DNA of 64,000 nt from Pseudomonas bijieensis (GCF_013347965.1 NZ_CP048810.1:5145501-5209500); one strand, 5' to 3'. Positions 39,968-48,536 are shown, counted from the first letter of the stretch. Program-made: numbers and translations. The notes: generated by a model from the letters alone, not told the origin.

Positions 39968-40141
39968 TCATAGCGTCAGGTAACTGATCAGTCGGCTCAA
40001 CAGGCCCAGGCCGATGGTCACGGCCAGTACCACCACCAGGAGCATCCACGGCCGGAAGGGCCGGCGCTCGACTCGGTGCTGGGACAGTTGCAGGTACTCT
40101 TCGACATGCTTCTGGTCATCTGGGTTCAGGCGGCTGGTCAT
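39968..40141 (-). CDS. DUF3094 family small membrane protein
   Basis: A 57-residue protein, MTSRLNPDDQKHVEEYLQL..., with a basic patch (HRVERRPFRPW) and one C-terminal membrane helix (MLLVVVLAVTIGLGLLSRL). It matches DUF3094, a Pseudomonas-type family of single-pass proteins. GAGG lies 6 bases before the ATG at 40141. It lies between the MOSC gene and ndh on the same strand, 60 bp before ndh, so it may be cotranscribed with ndh. Function unknown. Confidence 0.85.
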   Translation of the reverse strand: MTSRLNPDDQKHVEEYLQLSQHRVERRPFRPWMLLVVVLAVTIGLGLLSRLISYLTL

Positions 40142-40193
40142 AAAGGCCTCGTCAGGTAGACGTTGCGAAAGGTGTAGACGCTACAGCGTCCGG

Positions 40194-40721
40194 CTATCCG
40201 GCATTGAAAGCAGCGTAGCCGCTCGCCGGAACAGGTTCGACACGCAAGCTGTCGTCCAGGCGAATGATTCCACTTTTTAACACCCGGGCTGTGATTCCGC
40301 CATGGCCGCGTACGGCCTGGAACGTCCCTTCGCCGAGGTTTCGCTCCAGTCGCGCGCACGGCTGGCACCAGCCGGTGGTTTCGAAGATCGCCTGGCCGAT
40401 GCGAAAGCGCCGGCCCTTGAGGCTGAACAGATTGATGCCGCTGATCACAAGGTTGCGTCGCAGCTCTTGTGGCAACACCGGTTGATCCGCCGCGCGGCCC
40501 ATCAGGGAACTGATCACGGCCAGGTGCTCCCACTGAATCAAGGTGACTTGCCGGGCATTGCGCACGCCGGGGCGGGCATGATCACCCGTCAGGCCGGCTT
40601 CCAGGCGGGCCTCCACGGCGTCCAGTTCGATCATGGGGGCATGGCCCTGGGGGCGCACGCCAATCCAGCGTACGCGGCCCTGCTGCGGCACGGCGGCGAT
40701 CAGTTCCTGCAACGGGCTCAC
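40194..40721 (-). CDS. MOSC domain protein
   Basis: A 175-residue single-domain MOSC protein, the sulfur-carrier domain also found at the C-terminus of molybdenum cofactor sulfurase. Key motifs are RRNLVISGINLFSLKGRRFRIGQAIFETTGWCQPCARLE, whose Cys may carry the sulfur, and GHGGITARVLKSG. Small stand-alone MOSC proteins such as YiiM act on detoxification of N-hydroxylated compounds in E. coli, but that activity cannot be assumed here. The GTG start at 40721 overlaps the stop of the upstream DUF1780 gene (GTGA). Confidence 0.88.
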   Translation of the reverse strand: MSPLQELIAAVPQQGRVRWIGVRPQGHAPMIELDAVEARLEAGLTGDHARPGVRNARQVTLIQWEHLAVISSLMGRAADQPVLPQELRRNLVISGINLFSLKGRRFRIGQAIFETTGWCQPCARLERNLGEGTFQAVRGHGGITARVLKSGIIRLDDSLRVEPVPASGYAAFNAG

Positions 40722-41344
40722 AGGCTGATCCCGACATCGAACACAATGCTGCGCCCCAGGTTGCTGCGCAGGAAGTCCGGTGCATCGGGATGGGCGAACA
40801 GCACCCGGGCAAAGGTTGGCCCCACCAGCGACAGCGAGCGCCAACCCTGGCGCAGGTATTCGGTCGGCGGCGGGAAATGGCTGTTGAGGTCCAGCACTTC
40901 GCGCTTGAGGCTGGCGAAGGCGATGATGTCCAGGTCGCCCAGGTCCATGCCGCGCTCGGTGTAGTTATGGGCTTTCTTGCGCAGGGTCGGGGCCAGCCGC
41001 ATCAGGAATTCATTGGCCGGGATCCGCCGGGGCTTGGCCTCGCGACGCACCAGTTGGCTCAGGGAGAACGCACTGCGGCGGCGTTGCAGTTCATCGCGCC
41101 ATTCATCATTGAGACGGCGGCCCTCGTCGAGCACGAAAAAAACCTCGAAATTGGCATCGCGAAACAAGACGTCCGGCGGTTCGCCGGCCGGCGCGAACTC
41201 GTCGGCGCGATAAGGCACGTTCAACCCTTGCAGCAGGCGTTGGCAGACCCAACGCTCACGCTCCCATTTGCGGGCATTGGAGAGAAAGGCGTTGGCTTGC
41301 TCGGCCGCGATGGTCAGCAGGCGTAAGTAATCGGAGTCATCCAT
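40718..41344 (-). CDS. DUF1780 family protein
   Basis: A 208-residue soluble protein, MDDSDYLRLLTIAAEQANAFL..., with conserved NARKWERERWVCQRLL, DVLFRDANFEVFFVLDEGRRLNDEWR and the C-terminal GWRSLSLVGPTFARVLFA. This is DUF1780; a crystal structure exists for a Pseudomonas member, and the fold resembles restriction-endonuclease-like nucleases as I recall, but activity is not established. I use the ATG at 41344; a TTG at 41374 is in frame. It is translationally coupled to the MOSC gene (GTGA overlap). Confidence 0.85.
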   Translation of the reverse strand: MDDSDYLRLLTIAAEQANAFLSNARKWERERWVCQRLLQGLNVPYRADEFAPAGEPPDVLFRDANFEVFFVLDEGRRLNDEWRDELQRRRSAFSLSQLVRREAKPRRIPANEFLMRLAPTLRKKAHNYTERGMDLGDLDIIAFASLKREVLDLNSHFPPPTEYLRQGWRSLSLVGPTFARVLFAHPDAPDFLRSNLGRSIVFDVGISL

Positions 41345-41460
41345 GAGCCCAAGCTTAGCGTTCAATTGCGACAAGCTGGAAGCGTTGCGTTGATTAATGG
41401 CCGTTATGGGGCGGGGTGTAGACTGCCAGCTTGGATCGCGAAGCGATCAAGGAGTCTTTG

Positions 41461-41493
41461 ATGCAAGGGCAAGTGAAAGGAGTAGTCCCATGA
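41461..41493 (+). other. 10-codon upstream ORF coupled to the CbiM-like gene
   Basis: ATG at 41461 starts a peptide MQGQVKGVVP whose TGA stop overlaps the next ATG (ATGA at 41490-41493). A strong ribosome site AAGGAG (41449-41454) lies 6 bases before it, next to a GATCGC-gaa-GCGATC hairpin (41434-41448). The downstream gene has its own AAAGGAG inside this uORF. Confidence 0.45.
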
Positions 41494-42176
41494 TCGGTGC
41501 TGAACTGCTCTCACCGCAGACCCTGGCGGCCGGTTGGCTGATTTATGTGCCGGTATTGGTCTGGGCGGTGTCGCGAGCACCGTGGGTCGAGTTGTTCACC
41601 GACAGTCGTCGCCAGCACCTGCTGTTCGGCACGGTGTTGGCGTTGTTCATGCTGTGGCTGGTGCGCCGGGATTTCGACACGGGTGTCTCGTATCACTTCA
41701 TAGGCATGACCGCCGTGACGTTGCTGCTGGACTGGCCCTTGGCGATCCTGGGGGGGCTGTGTGCACAGTTTGCGCTGGTGCTGTTGGGGCGCCAGGACAT
41801 GGCGGCGGTAGGGGTCAACGGTGCGCTGTTGATCCTGTTGCCGGTGCTGGTTACCGAGTGTTGCGCGATCCTGGTGGAGCGCGCCCAGCCGCGCAATCTG
41901 TTCGTATATATCTTCTGCTCGGGTTTTCTCGCTGCCGCGCTTTCGGCGTTGGCGTGCCTGCTGCTGGGGCTTGGCCTGCTGTGGTACGACGGTATATTCG
42001 CCATGCCTTACTGGCTGGAAGATTTTGTCGGCTACCTCTGGCTGATCATTTTTCCCGAGGCCTTCATCAACGGCATGGTGATCAGTGCGTTGGTGGTGTT
42101 CAGCCCCGAATGGTTGGAAACCTTCAACCGCACGCGCTACCTGTCGGCCCCGTGGAACGATGATGACAAGCCTTGA
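41490..42176 (+). CDS. CbiM-like energy-coupling-factor transporter permease (predicted)
   Basis: A 228-residue polytopic protein with about six hydrophobic helices, starting MIGAELLSPQTLAAGWLIYVP. The order and spacing of helices, the conserved SYHFIGMTAVTLLLDWPLAIL and NGALLILLPVLVTECCAILVER, and the polar C-terminal segment (PEAFINGMVISALVVFSPEWL) fit the CbiM/NikM-type S component of Co/Ni uptake ECF systems. However, the N-terminal metal-site His typical of CbiM (MHIxxG) is absent here (MIGAEL), and no CbiQ/CbiO partners are nearby, so metal transport is doubtful. GAAAGGAG precedes the start. Confidence 0.65.
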   Translation: MIGAELLSPQTLAAGWLIYVPVLVWAVSRAPWVELFTDSRRQHLLFGTVLALFMLWLVRRDFDTGVSYHFIGMTAVTLLLDWPLAILGGLCAQFALVLLGRQDMAAVGVNGALLILLPVLVTECCAILVERAQPRNLFVYIFCSGFLAAALSALACLLLGLGLLWYDGIFAMPYWLEDFVGYLWLIIFPEAFINGMVISALVVFSPEWLETFNRTRYLSAPWNDDDKP

Positions 42177-42239
42177 TTCACGTCAAGGCTGCACAATCGC
42201 ACGCCCTTCATGCTCTGGAAAACTTCCAGGAGCACAACC

Positions 42240-42455
42240 ATGAGTGTTTATGAGTGGGCGAGACAAGAGATCAGGCGTAGTCACGATGCCGCAATGGAGA
42301 TCGGTTTCGACCCGGGCTTGAGCCTGCGTGCCTTGCTCAGTGCGATCGTGCAGCAGAGCAAGACAGTGCGCAGCCCAGAAGACCTGGCCGATGAGTTGAG
42401 TTTCCTGGCGGAAAACCTCGACGATGAACAGGACTACGGTTTCATGAGGCCTTAA
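42240..42455 (+). CDS. small conserved hypothetical protein
   Basis: A 71-residue protein, [22 protein letters not shown]..., with helices and an acidic C-terminus ([21 protein letters not shown]). It has no membrane segment or known motif. A similar small gene occupies this place in PAO1 (PA4533, from memory). AGGAG precedes the ATG at 42240. Its stop overlaps the yacG stop region by four bases (convergent). Function unknown. Confidence 0.75.
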   Translation: MSVYEWARQEIRRSHDAAMEIGFDPGLSLRALLSAIVQQSKTVRSPEDLADELSFLAENLDDEQDYGFMRP

Positions 42456-42658
42456 TGATGTGAACGCGGTTCGAAATCTTCGCTGAACAGCTCATCCTCG
42501 GCATCGGGGCTGACCGGAATCTTGTGTTCTTCCGACGCCCAGGCGCCCAAGTCAATCAGCTTGCAGCGATCGGAGCAGAACGGCCGGAATTTGCTCTCCG
42601 GGCTCCATTCCACGGGGGCGCCACAGGTTGGGCAATCAACGGTTGGGATTTGGCTCAT
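42452..42658 (-). CDS. yacG: DNA gyrase inhibitor YacG
   Basis: A 68-residue zinc-finger protein with CPTCG and [11 protein letters not shown] (four-Cys site) followed by a short acidic tail with conserved Trp ([11 protein letters not shown]). YacG binds GyrB and inhibits gyrase in E. coli. It follows coaE with an overlap of 4 bases (ATGA) in the conserved order pilD-coaE-yacG. Confidence 0.95.
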   Translation of the reverse strand: MSQIPTVDCPTCGAPVEWSPESKFRPFCSDRCKLIDLGAWASEEHKIPVSPDAEDELFSEDFEPRSHH

Positions 42659-43278
42659 GACTGGCCTCCACGCAAAGTAAGGTAAAAGTGATGCAGGCGC
42701 TCGACCTCGCTGTGCAGCCAGGCGAGGTCGCGATCGTTGACCACCACATCGTCGGCATGGCTCAGGCGATCCTGACGGCTGGACTGGGCCTTGAGAATCG
42801 CCTGGACCTGCTGCTCGCTGGTCTGGTCGCGCTGCAAGGTACGTTCGATCTGCAGTTGTTCCGGCGCATCGATCACCAGGATCCGCTGGGTCATGGCGTA
42901 CTGCCCTGACTCGATCAGCAGTGGCGATACCAGGATGGCGTAGGACGATTGTGCCTGGGCCAGGTGATGGGCGATCTCATCGGCGATCAGCGGATGCAGC
43001 AACGCCTCGAGCCAACGGCGTTCGTCGGCATTCTCGAAGATCAGCTTGCGCAGCGCCGCCCGGTCAAGTGCGCCATCGGCCTGCAATACACCGGGGCCGA
43101 AGTGCTCGGCGATTTTCGCCAGCGCCGGACGCCCGGGCTCGACCACCCAGCGCGCCGCATGGTCGGCGTCGATCACGTGCACGCCCAGATCGATGAAATG
43201 CTGGGCCGCTGCGCTCTTGCCGCTGCCGATGCCACCGGTCAGGCCGAGAATCCAGGGTTTTTCCAGGGGGGTATTCAT
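42655..43278 (-). CDS. coaE: dephospho-CoA kinase
   Basis: A 207-residue kinase that phosphorylates dephospho-CoA in the last step of CoA biosynthesis. The Walker A P-loop [11 protein letters not shown] is at about 12-22, followed by [15 protein letters not shown] and the lid region [20 protein letters not shown] and [13 protein letters not shown] are conserved. The ATG at 43278 shares its A with the pilD stop (TAATG), indicating coupling. Confidence 0.96.
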   Translation of the reverse strand: MNTPLEKPWILGLTGGIGSGKSAAAQHFIDLGVHVIDADHAARWVVEPGRPALAKIAEHFGPGVLQADGALDRAALRKLIFENADERRWLEALLHPLIADEIAHHLAQAQSSYAILVSPLLIESGQYAMTQRILVIDAPEQLQIERTLQRDQTSEQQVQAILKAQSSRQDRLSHADDVVVNDRDLAWLHSEVERLHHFYLTLRGGQS

Positions 43279-44147
43279 TAGAAACCGACAGACTGCCAAT
43301 AGAAGTCGGTTATTTGACCACCCCAGAGCAAGGCAATCCAGCCGGCAATGGCCAGATAAGGCCCAAAGGGGATCTGTGTCGACCCAGGGGCATCCCGCAG
43401 GCGCAGCACGATGACCCCGATAACGGCGCCCACCAGCGACGACAACAGCAACGTCAGCGGCAGGATCTGCCAGCCACCCCAGGCGCCGAGCATCGCCAAC
43501 AGCTTGAAATCCCCGTAGCCCATGCCCTCCTTGCCGGTGATCAGCTTGAACACCCAGAACACCGACCACAGCGCCAGATAACCGGCCACCGCGCCCCACA
43601 TCGCCTGGTTCAAGGAAACGAACAGCCCGAAGCTGTTGACGATCAAGCCCAGCCACAATAACGGCAATACCAGGGTATCGGGCAGCAATTGATGTTCGGC
43701 GTCGATCAGGCTCATGCCCAGCAGGCCCCAGGACAACACCATCACCATCGCCGCTTGCCAGCCAAAGCCGAAATGCCAGGCGACGAACGCCGACAGCGCG
43801 CCGCAGGCCAGTTCGGTCAGGGGGTAACGCCTGCCGATGGGCGCGGCGCAGCTCGAACAGCGACCGCCCAGCATCAGGTAGCTGAGCAGCGGAATGTTTT
43901 CCCAGGCGCGGATGCGATGGCCGCAGTGCGGGCATTGGGAATGGGGCAGCATCAGGTTATAGATCGGGCCCGGGGTTTCAGCCGGCAGGCCCAGCAGATC
44001 GTGGGCTTGCAGGCGCCATTCGCGGTCGAGCATCTTTGGCAGGCGCCACACCAGCACGTTGAGGAAGCTGCCGATGATCAGGCCGAGCAGTGCCGCAACG
44101 AGCACGAAAGCCAGGGGATATAGCACGAAGAATTCGCTCAGGGGCAT
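43278..44147 (-). CDS. pilD: prepilin peptidase / N-methyltransferase PilD
   Basis: A 289-residue inner-membrane aspartyl protease that cleaves prepilins at Gly-Phe and N-methylates the new N-terminus. The cytoplasmic four-Cys zinc site is intact at C72, C75, C97 and C100. The two catalytic Asp motifs are [12 protein letters not shown] (about 149) and GYGDFKLL (about 213). Several membrane helices follow. It processes the pilins encoded in this window (PilA, FimU, PilV, PilW, PilX, PilE, FimT) and, if present elsewhere, type II secretion pseudopilins. The start at 44147 follows the pilC stop by one base. Confidence 0.96.
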   Translation of the reverse strand: MPLSEFFVLYPLAFVLVAALLGLIIGSFLNVLVWRLPKMLDREWRLQAHDLLGLPAETPGPIYNLMLPHSQCPHCGHRIRAWENIPLLSYLMLGGRCSSCAAPIGRRYPLTELACGALSAFVAWHFGFGWQAAMVMVLSWGLLGMSLIDAEHQLLPDTLVLPLLWLGLIVNSFGLFVSLNQAMWGAVAGYLALWSVFWVFKLITGKEGMGYGDFKLLAMLGAWGGWQILPLTLLLSSLVGAVIGVIVLRLRDAPGSTQIPFGPYLAIAGWIALLWGGQITDFYWQSVGF

Positions 44148-44148
44148 G

Positions 44149-45366
44149 TCAGATCGCAGAGCCGAGTTGAAAGATGGGCAAGTACATGGCAACCACCAGG
44201 CCACCGACGACGACCCCCAGGACCACCATGATGAAGGGTTCCATCAGGCTGGTGAGGTTGTCCACCAGATTGTCCACCTCGGCCTCATAAAAGCTCGCCA
44301 CCTTGTCGAGCATGTCATCCAGCGCACCGGATTCTTCGCCGATGGCGGTCATCTGGATCGCCAGGTTCGGAAAGATCCCTGAGGTACGCATGGAGAAATT
44401 CAACTGCATGCCGGTCGAGACGTCTTGCTTGATGCGCTGCACCGCGCGCTTGAACACCACGTTGCCGGTGGCGCCAGACACCGAGTCCAGGGCTTCCACC
44501 AGCGGCACGCCGGCGGCGAAGGTGGTGGAGAGCGTGCGGGCGTAGCGGGCCACGGCGGATTTGTACATCAGGGTGCCGATCAGTGGCAGCTTGAGCAGCC
44601 ATTTATCGCGCCAGTCACGAAAGGCCTCGGAGCGCCTGAGTGCGTATTTCACGCCAAAGAATCCGCCCACCATCCCGCCGAGCAGTATCCACCATGACTC
44701 CTGCATGAACTCTGACAAGCCGATGACCATCACCGTGAAGGCCGGCAGCTGCGCGCCGAACCCGGAGAATACCGATTCGAACTGCGGCACCACCTTGACC
44801 AGCAGGATCCCTGTGACCACTGCGGCGACGAGAACGACGGCGGCTGGATAGGTCATGGCTTTCTTGATCTTGGCCTTGAGGGCTTCGCTCTTTTCCTTGT
44901 AGGTCGCGACCCGGTCCAGCAGCGTGTCCAGGGCGCCGGCCTGTTCACCGGCGTCCACCAGGTTGCAGTACAGGTCGTCGAAATACTGCGGGCATTTGCG
45001 CAGCGATGCGGCAAAGCTGTTGCCGGCGGCGACTTCCTGTTTCACCTCGTCCACCAGCTTGCGCATATTGGCGTTGTCGAAGCCTTCGCCAATGATGTCG
45101 AACGCCTGCAACAGAGGCACACCCGCCTTGAGCATCGTTGCCATCTGGCGGGTAAAGAGCGCGATATCCAATGGCTTGATGCGCTTGCCCTTGCTGAATA
45201 TCGAGGTGGACTTCTTGCGTACCTTCTGCGGGTTGATGCCTTGTTTACGCAGCTGTGCCTTGACCAGGGCCGGGCTCTGGCCCGTCAGCTCGCCGGTCAT
45301 TTTGGTGCCTTTGCGGTCCTTGCCTTCCCAAGTGTAAACATCGGTTTTGACTGCTTTGACCGCCAT
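44149..45366 (-). CDS. pilC: type IV pilus assembly platform protein PilC
   Basis: A 405-residue inner-membrane GspF-type protein with two repeated cytoplasmic domains and three membrane helices (SEALKAKIKKAMTYPAAVVLVAAVVTGIL; EFMQESWWILLGGMVGGFFG; the C-terminal EPFIMVVLGVVVGGLVVAMYLP). The motifs FTRQMATMLKAGVPLLQAFD and YARTLSTTFAAGVPLVEALD are the paired GspF signatures. It couples ATPase rotation to pilin insertion. I use the ATG at 45366, preceded by AAGGA, 2 bases after the pilB stop. Confidence 0.95.
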   Translation of the reverse strand: MAVKAVKTDVYTWEGKDRKGTKMTGELTGQSPALVKAQLRKQGINPQKVRKKSTSIFSKGKRIKPLDIALFTRQMATMLKAGVPLLQAFDIIGEGFDNANMRKLVDEVKQEVAAGNSFAASLRKCPQYFDDLYCNLVDAGEQAGALDTLLDRVATYKEKSEALKAKIKKAMTYPAAVVLVAAVVTGILLVKVVPQFESVFSGFGAQLPAFTVMVIGLSEFMQESWWILLGGMVGGFFGVKYALRRSEAFRDWRDKWLLKLPLIGTLMYKSAVARYARTLSTTFAAGVPLVEALDSVSGATGNVVFKRAVQRIKQDVSTGMQLNFSMRTSGIFPNLAIQMTAIGEESGALDDMLDKVASFYEAEVDNLVDNLTSLMEPFIMVVLGVVVGGLVVAMYLPIFQLGSAI

Positions 45367-45368
45367 GT

Positions 45369-47069
45369 TCAATCCTTGGTGACCCGGTTGATTTCTTCGA
45401 GGCTGGTGACGCCCTGCATCACTTTGAGCAGCCCCGATGTACGCAGGTCATTGAAACCGTCCTTGCGCATTTGCAGATCGATTTCCAGCGAGTTGCCCTC
45501 GGCCATGATCAATCGCTGCAGCTCGGGCGTGTTCTTGACCACTTCGTAGACCCCCACGCGCCCTTTGTAACCATGGTTGCACTGTTCGCAACCGACCGGC
45601 TCATAGATCGTGAATGTGCCGATGCGTTCCCGGGGGAAGCCTTCCTTGAGCAAGGTCTCTTCGGGGATCTCGATGGCCTTCTTGCAGTGGTTGCACAACT
45701 TGCGCGCCAGCCGCTGGGCGATGATCAGGTGCACGGCGGTGGCGATGTTGAACCCTGGAATGCCCATGTTCTGCAGGCGGATCAGGGTTTCGGCGGCGCT
45801 GTTGGTGTGCAGGGTGGAGAGCACCAGGTGCCCGGTCTGGGCGGCCTTGATGGCGATCTCGGCGGTTTCCAGGTCGCGGATCTCGCCGACCATGATCACG
45901 TCCGGGTCCTGGCGCAGGAACGAACGCAGGGCCTGGGCGAAGTCCAGCCCCTGGCGTGGGTTCACGTTGACCTGGTTGATGCCTTCCATGTTGATCTCCA
46001 CCGGGTCTTCAGCGGTGGAAATGTTGATGTCCACGGTGTTGAGGATGTTCAGCCCGGTGTACAGCGATACGGTCTTGCCCGAGCCGGTCGGCCCGGTCAC
46101 CAGAATCAGCCCTTGCGGTTGCTTGAGGGCCGCCATGTACAGGTCTTTCTGGTCCGGTTCGTAGCCCAGGGCATCGATGCCCATTTGCGCGCTGGACGGG
46201 TCGAGGATCCGGATCACCACTTTTTCGCCCCAGAGCGTGGGCAGGGTGTTGACCCGGAAATCGATGGATTTGCTTTTCGACAGGCGCATTTTCAGGCGTC
46301 CGTCCTGGGGTTTGCGTCGTTCGGAAATATCGAGGCTGGCCATGACTTTCAGGCGCGCGGCGATACGGTTGGCCAGTTGGATCGGCGGCCTGGCGACTTC
46401 CCGCAGCATGCCGTCGGTGCGCACCCGCACCCGGTAGATTTTTTCATAGGGCTCGAAGTGCAGGTCGGAAGAGCCGCCCTTGATCGCGTCCAGCAGCATC
46501 TTGTTGACGAAGCGCACCACGGGCGCGTCGTCGGTGTCCTGGCCGGCGATGGAATCCTGTTTGGTATCGTCGATCGATTCGATGTCCAGGCCATCGAGGT
46601 CGACATCGCCCATGCCTTCCAGGCCTGTGCTACTGGATTCGAAGAACTTTTCGATGGCGTCGCTGAGCTTGTCGTCCTCCACCAGGATGGCTTCGGTGGT
46701 CAGGCCGGTGCTGAACTGGATGTCATTGATGGCCTGGTGATTGGTGGGGTCGGAGATGCCCACGAACAATTTGTTGCCTCGTCGCCACAGCGGCAGGGCG
46801 TGATGCTGGCGCACCAGTTTTTCGCTGACCAGGCCTGTGGGCTGGGTTTCCTTGTCCAGGCTGTTGAGGTCGAGTAGGGCGACGCCGAAGTGCTCCGAGG
46901 CGATTTCCGCGACCTGGCGGCTCTGGACCAGTTTGTTCTGTACCAGATAACTGACCAGGGGTATGCGACTGCGCTGGGCCTGTTGATACGCCTGTTGCGC
47001 GCTTTGCTCGGTGAGCAGTTCGGCCAGTACCAATTGCTTGGTCAGGCCGCTGAGGGCGATGTCATTCAT
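45369..47069 (-). CDS. pilB: type IV pilus extension ATPase PilB
   Basis: A 566-residue GspE-type ATPase. The N-terminal MshEN/N1 domain is followed by the RecA-like core with Walker A GPTGSGKT, Asp box, Walker B (VIMVGEIRDLETAEIAIKAAQTGH) and His box. The tetra-Cys zinc motif is present as CNHC and CEQC. It drives pilus extension; the retraction ATPases PilT/PilU are not here. The start MNDIALSGLTKQL at 47069 is normal. Confidence 0.95.
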   Translation of the reverse strand: MNDIALSGLTKQLVLAELLTEQSAQQAYQQAQRSRIPLVSYLVQNKLVQSRQVAEIASEHFGVALLDLNSLDKETQPTGLVSEKLVRQHHALPLWRRGNKLFVGISDPTNHQAINDIQFSTGLTTEAILVEDDKLSDAIEKFFESSSTGLEGMGDVDLDGLDIESIDDTKQDSIAGQDTDDAPVVRFVNKMLLDAIKGGSSDLHFEPYEKIYRVRVRTDGMLREVARPPIQLANRIAARLKVMASLDISERRKPQDGRLKMRLSKSKSIDFRVNTLPTLWGEKVVIRILDPSSAQMGIDALGYEPDQKDLYMAALKQPQGLILVTGPTGSGKTVSLYTGLNILNTVDINISTAEDPVEINMEGINQVNVNPRQGLDFAQALRSFLRQDPDVIMVGEIRDLETAEIAIKAAQTGHLVLSTLHTNSAAETLIRLQNMGIPGFNIATAVHLIIAQRLARKLCNHCKKAIEIPEETLLKEGFPRERIGTFTIYEPVGCEQCNHGYKGRVGVYEVVKNTPELQRLIMAEGNSLEIDLQMRKDGFNDLRTSGLLKVMQGVTSLEEINRVTKD

Positions 47070-47229
47070 GGGAATCCCGGCGGCGAACAGTTCATGACTT
47101 ATAGCCTAGTCAAGCATCGACGCCAAACCAGCGAGCCAGGGTGACAAAAAACGTCAGATAGTGCGGTTGTTGAGGTAGGACGTAGCCGTTGAGCTGGTTG
47201 AAACCCCCTTGCTCATGGGGTTGCCGGGT

Positions 47230-47245
47230 TGGCATGTGCCCTGCA
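47230..47245 (+). promoter_or_regulatory. sigma-54 promoter of pilA
   Basis: -24 TGGCAT (47230-47235) and -12 TGCA (47242-47245) keep the invariant GG-N10-GC spacing (GG 47231-47232, GC 47243-47244). The expected start point is near 47256, about 38 bases before the pilA ATG. A TGACA...CGTCA pattern at 47141-47156 might be a PilR site, but this is weak. Confidence 0.75.
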
Positions 47246-47293
47246 ATGGCCGTTTCAGGTCATGAGATTCCGACTCATGCATGGGAGATGTCT

Positions 47294-47713
47294 ATGAATA
47301 AGCAGAGTGGCTTTACCTTGATCGAGCTGCTGATCGTCGTGGCGATCATCGGCATTCTGGCGACCTTTGCGTTGCCGCAATATTCCAAGTACCAGGCGCG
47401 AGCCAAGGCAACGGCGGGACTGGCGGAAGTATCTGCGTTGAAGGTGCCGTTCGAGGACATCATGAATCAAGGCACCAACCCATCATTGGCCAATATTGGT
47501 GGGACATCGCCTACCAGCAATTGCACCTTGACCGCTTCAGGTACTGCTTCGGCTGGAACGGGTACCATCGCATGTACCTTGTTGAACGCGCCCGCTCCGG
47601 TCCTTGGCAAGGCGATCACTCTTACACGTTCTGCCGAAGGTGTTTGGAGTTGTGGTTCGACAGCTGCCCAGGAGTTCTTGCCAGCCGGCTGTACTGGTAC
47701 AGCGGCTCCGTAA
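47294..47713 (+). CDS. pilA: type IV major pilin PilA
   Basis: A 139-residue type IVa pilin. Leader MNKQSG is cleaved before [33 protein letters not shown], with Glu at +5. The globular domain has two Cys pairs (SNCTLTASG / IACTLLN and WSCGS / PAGCTG), and the last forms the C-terminal disulfide loop. GGGAG precedes the ATG at 47294. Pilin genes vary greatly among strains, and this one is short with Ser/Thr/Gly-rich loops. It is divergent from pilBCD and has a sigma-54 promoter, in line with PilSR control. Confidence 0.94.
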   Translation: MNKQSGFTLIELLIVVAIIGILATFALPQYSKYQARAKATAGLAEVSALKVPFEDIMNQGTNPSLANIGGTSPTSNCTLTASGTASAGTGTIACTLLNAPAPVLGKAITLTRSAEGVWSCGSTAAQEFLPAGCTGTAAP

Positions 47714-47736
47714 ATTGAAGTTCGCTTGATCGGGTG

Positions 47737-47758
47737 GCGAGGGAGCGGGCTCCCTCGC
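47737..47758. other. hairpin downstream of pilA
   Basis: GCGAGGGAG-cggg-CTCCCTCGC is a 9-bp stem just after pilA. It lacks a U-run and resembles the core of the GTGGCGAGGG repeat family, so it may be a repeat remnant that stabilises pilA mRNA. Confidence 0.5.
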
Positions 47759-47833
47759 TAAAGAAAATCCTTCGCAATTCATTAGCTTAGAAAAAGACCC
47801 AAACCCGCAAGTTGCATGTCCAGAATCACCGCT

Positions 47834-47850
47834 TCATGCATTTTGCATGA
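47834..47850. promoter_or_regulatory. palindrome TCATGCA-ttt-TGCATGA upstream of the BON promoter
   Basis: A perfect 7-3-7 inverted repeat centred about 98 bp before the predicted sigma-54 start, a usual distance for an activator site. The activator is not known. Confidence 0.4.
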
Positions 47851-47913
47851 TCACGAAAATCGCCGTTTCGCTTAACTTACTGATTTATAAGAAATTAATA
47901 AAAATTTCAAAAG

Positions 47914-47929
47914 TGGCACAGCCTTCGCA
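47914..47929 (+). promoter_or_regulatory. sigma-54 promoter of the BON-domain gene
   Basis: TGGCAC-agcct-TCGCA matches TGGCACN5TTGCA at nine of eleven fixed positions or better, with GG-N10-GC spacing intact. An A/T-rich block (about 47880-47910) lies upstream. Confidence 0.75.
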
Positions 47930-47994
47930 CTACTCCTGATAACCCTGCCGGGATGCACGTCCGGCAGTTTTTGAGAAAAACAGGAGTTACTCGT

Positions 47995-48348
47995 ATGAAG
48001 AAGTTCGCTATCACTGCCGCCGCTGCTACCGCTCTGACCCTGTCCATGGCTAGCGCATTCGCCGAGACCACTCAAGCAACTCAGGCGCCAATGATGCTGG
48101 CTGCGGGCGAAGTGACAGAGGCCAAGGAAGACGTTTCCGATACCTGGATCACCACCAAGGTCAAAGCTGATCTGGTCACTGAAAAAGGCATTCCAGGCAC
48201 AGATATCAAAGTCGAAACCAACAAAGGTGTTGTGTCCCTGTCTTCGATGACCAAAGTCACTGATGCACAAAAAGACACCGCTGTGGCGATCGCCAAGAAA
48301 ATCAAAGGCGTCAAGGCCGTATCGGCTGACGGCCTGAAAGCCGAGTAA
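47995..48348 (+). CDS. BON domain periplasmic protein (OsmY-like)
   Basis: A 117-residue exported protein. The signal peptide is MKKFAITAAAATALTLSMASAFA. One BON domain follows (DTWITTKVKADLVTEKGIPGTDIKVETNKGVVSLSSMTKVTDAQKDTAVAIAKKIKGVKAV). BON proteins bind phospholipids or membranes; OsmY is a two-domain osmotic-stress relative. CAGGAG precedes the ATG at 47995. A sigma-54 promoter and an upstream palindrome suggest regulated expression, not constitutive. It has no neighbours on the same strand nearby. Confidence 0.88.
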   Translation: MKKFAITAAAATALTLSMASAFAETTQATQAPMMLAAGEVTEAKEDVSDTWITTKVKADLVTEKGIPGTDIKVETNKGVVSLSSMTKVTDAQKDTAVAIAKKIKGVKAVSADGLKAE

Positions 48349-48458
48349 GGCTAAGACTTCTCGCCTGGACTGGGAGAAGGCGCGGCAAGCGGGCCAGGAT
48401 ATACGTTTGCCGTCGCTTTGGAGTTCATGCGAAAGGCCACAAGGATGTGGCCATTACA

Positions 48459-48496
48459 GGCCTCCGGCATTCGTGTCGGGGGCCTGTTCTATTTCA
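48459..48496 (+). terminator. hairpin after the BON gene (probable terminator)
   Basis: CAGGCCTCCGGCA-ttcg-TGTCGGGGGCCTG forms a long stem with two mismatches and is followed by TTCTATTT. The 311-bp gap 48349-48659 holds only this and a REP doublet. Confidence 0.55.
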
Positions 48497-48536
48497 GGGT
48501 GGCTCAAACTGTGGGTCAGACTCAGGCACCGGGCTG

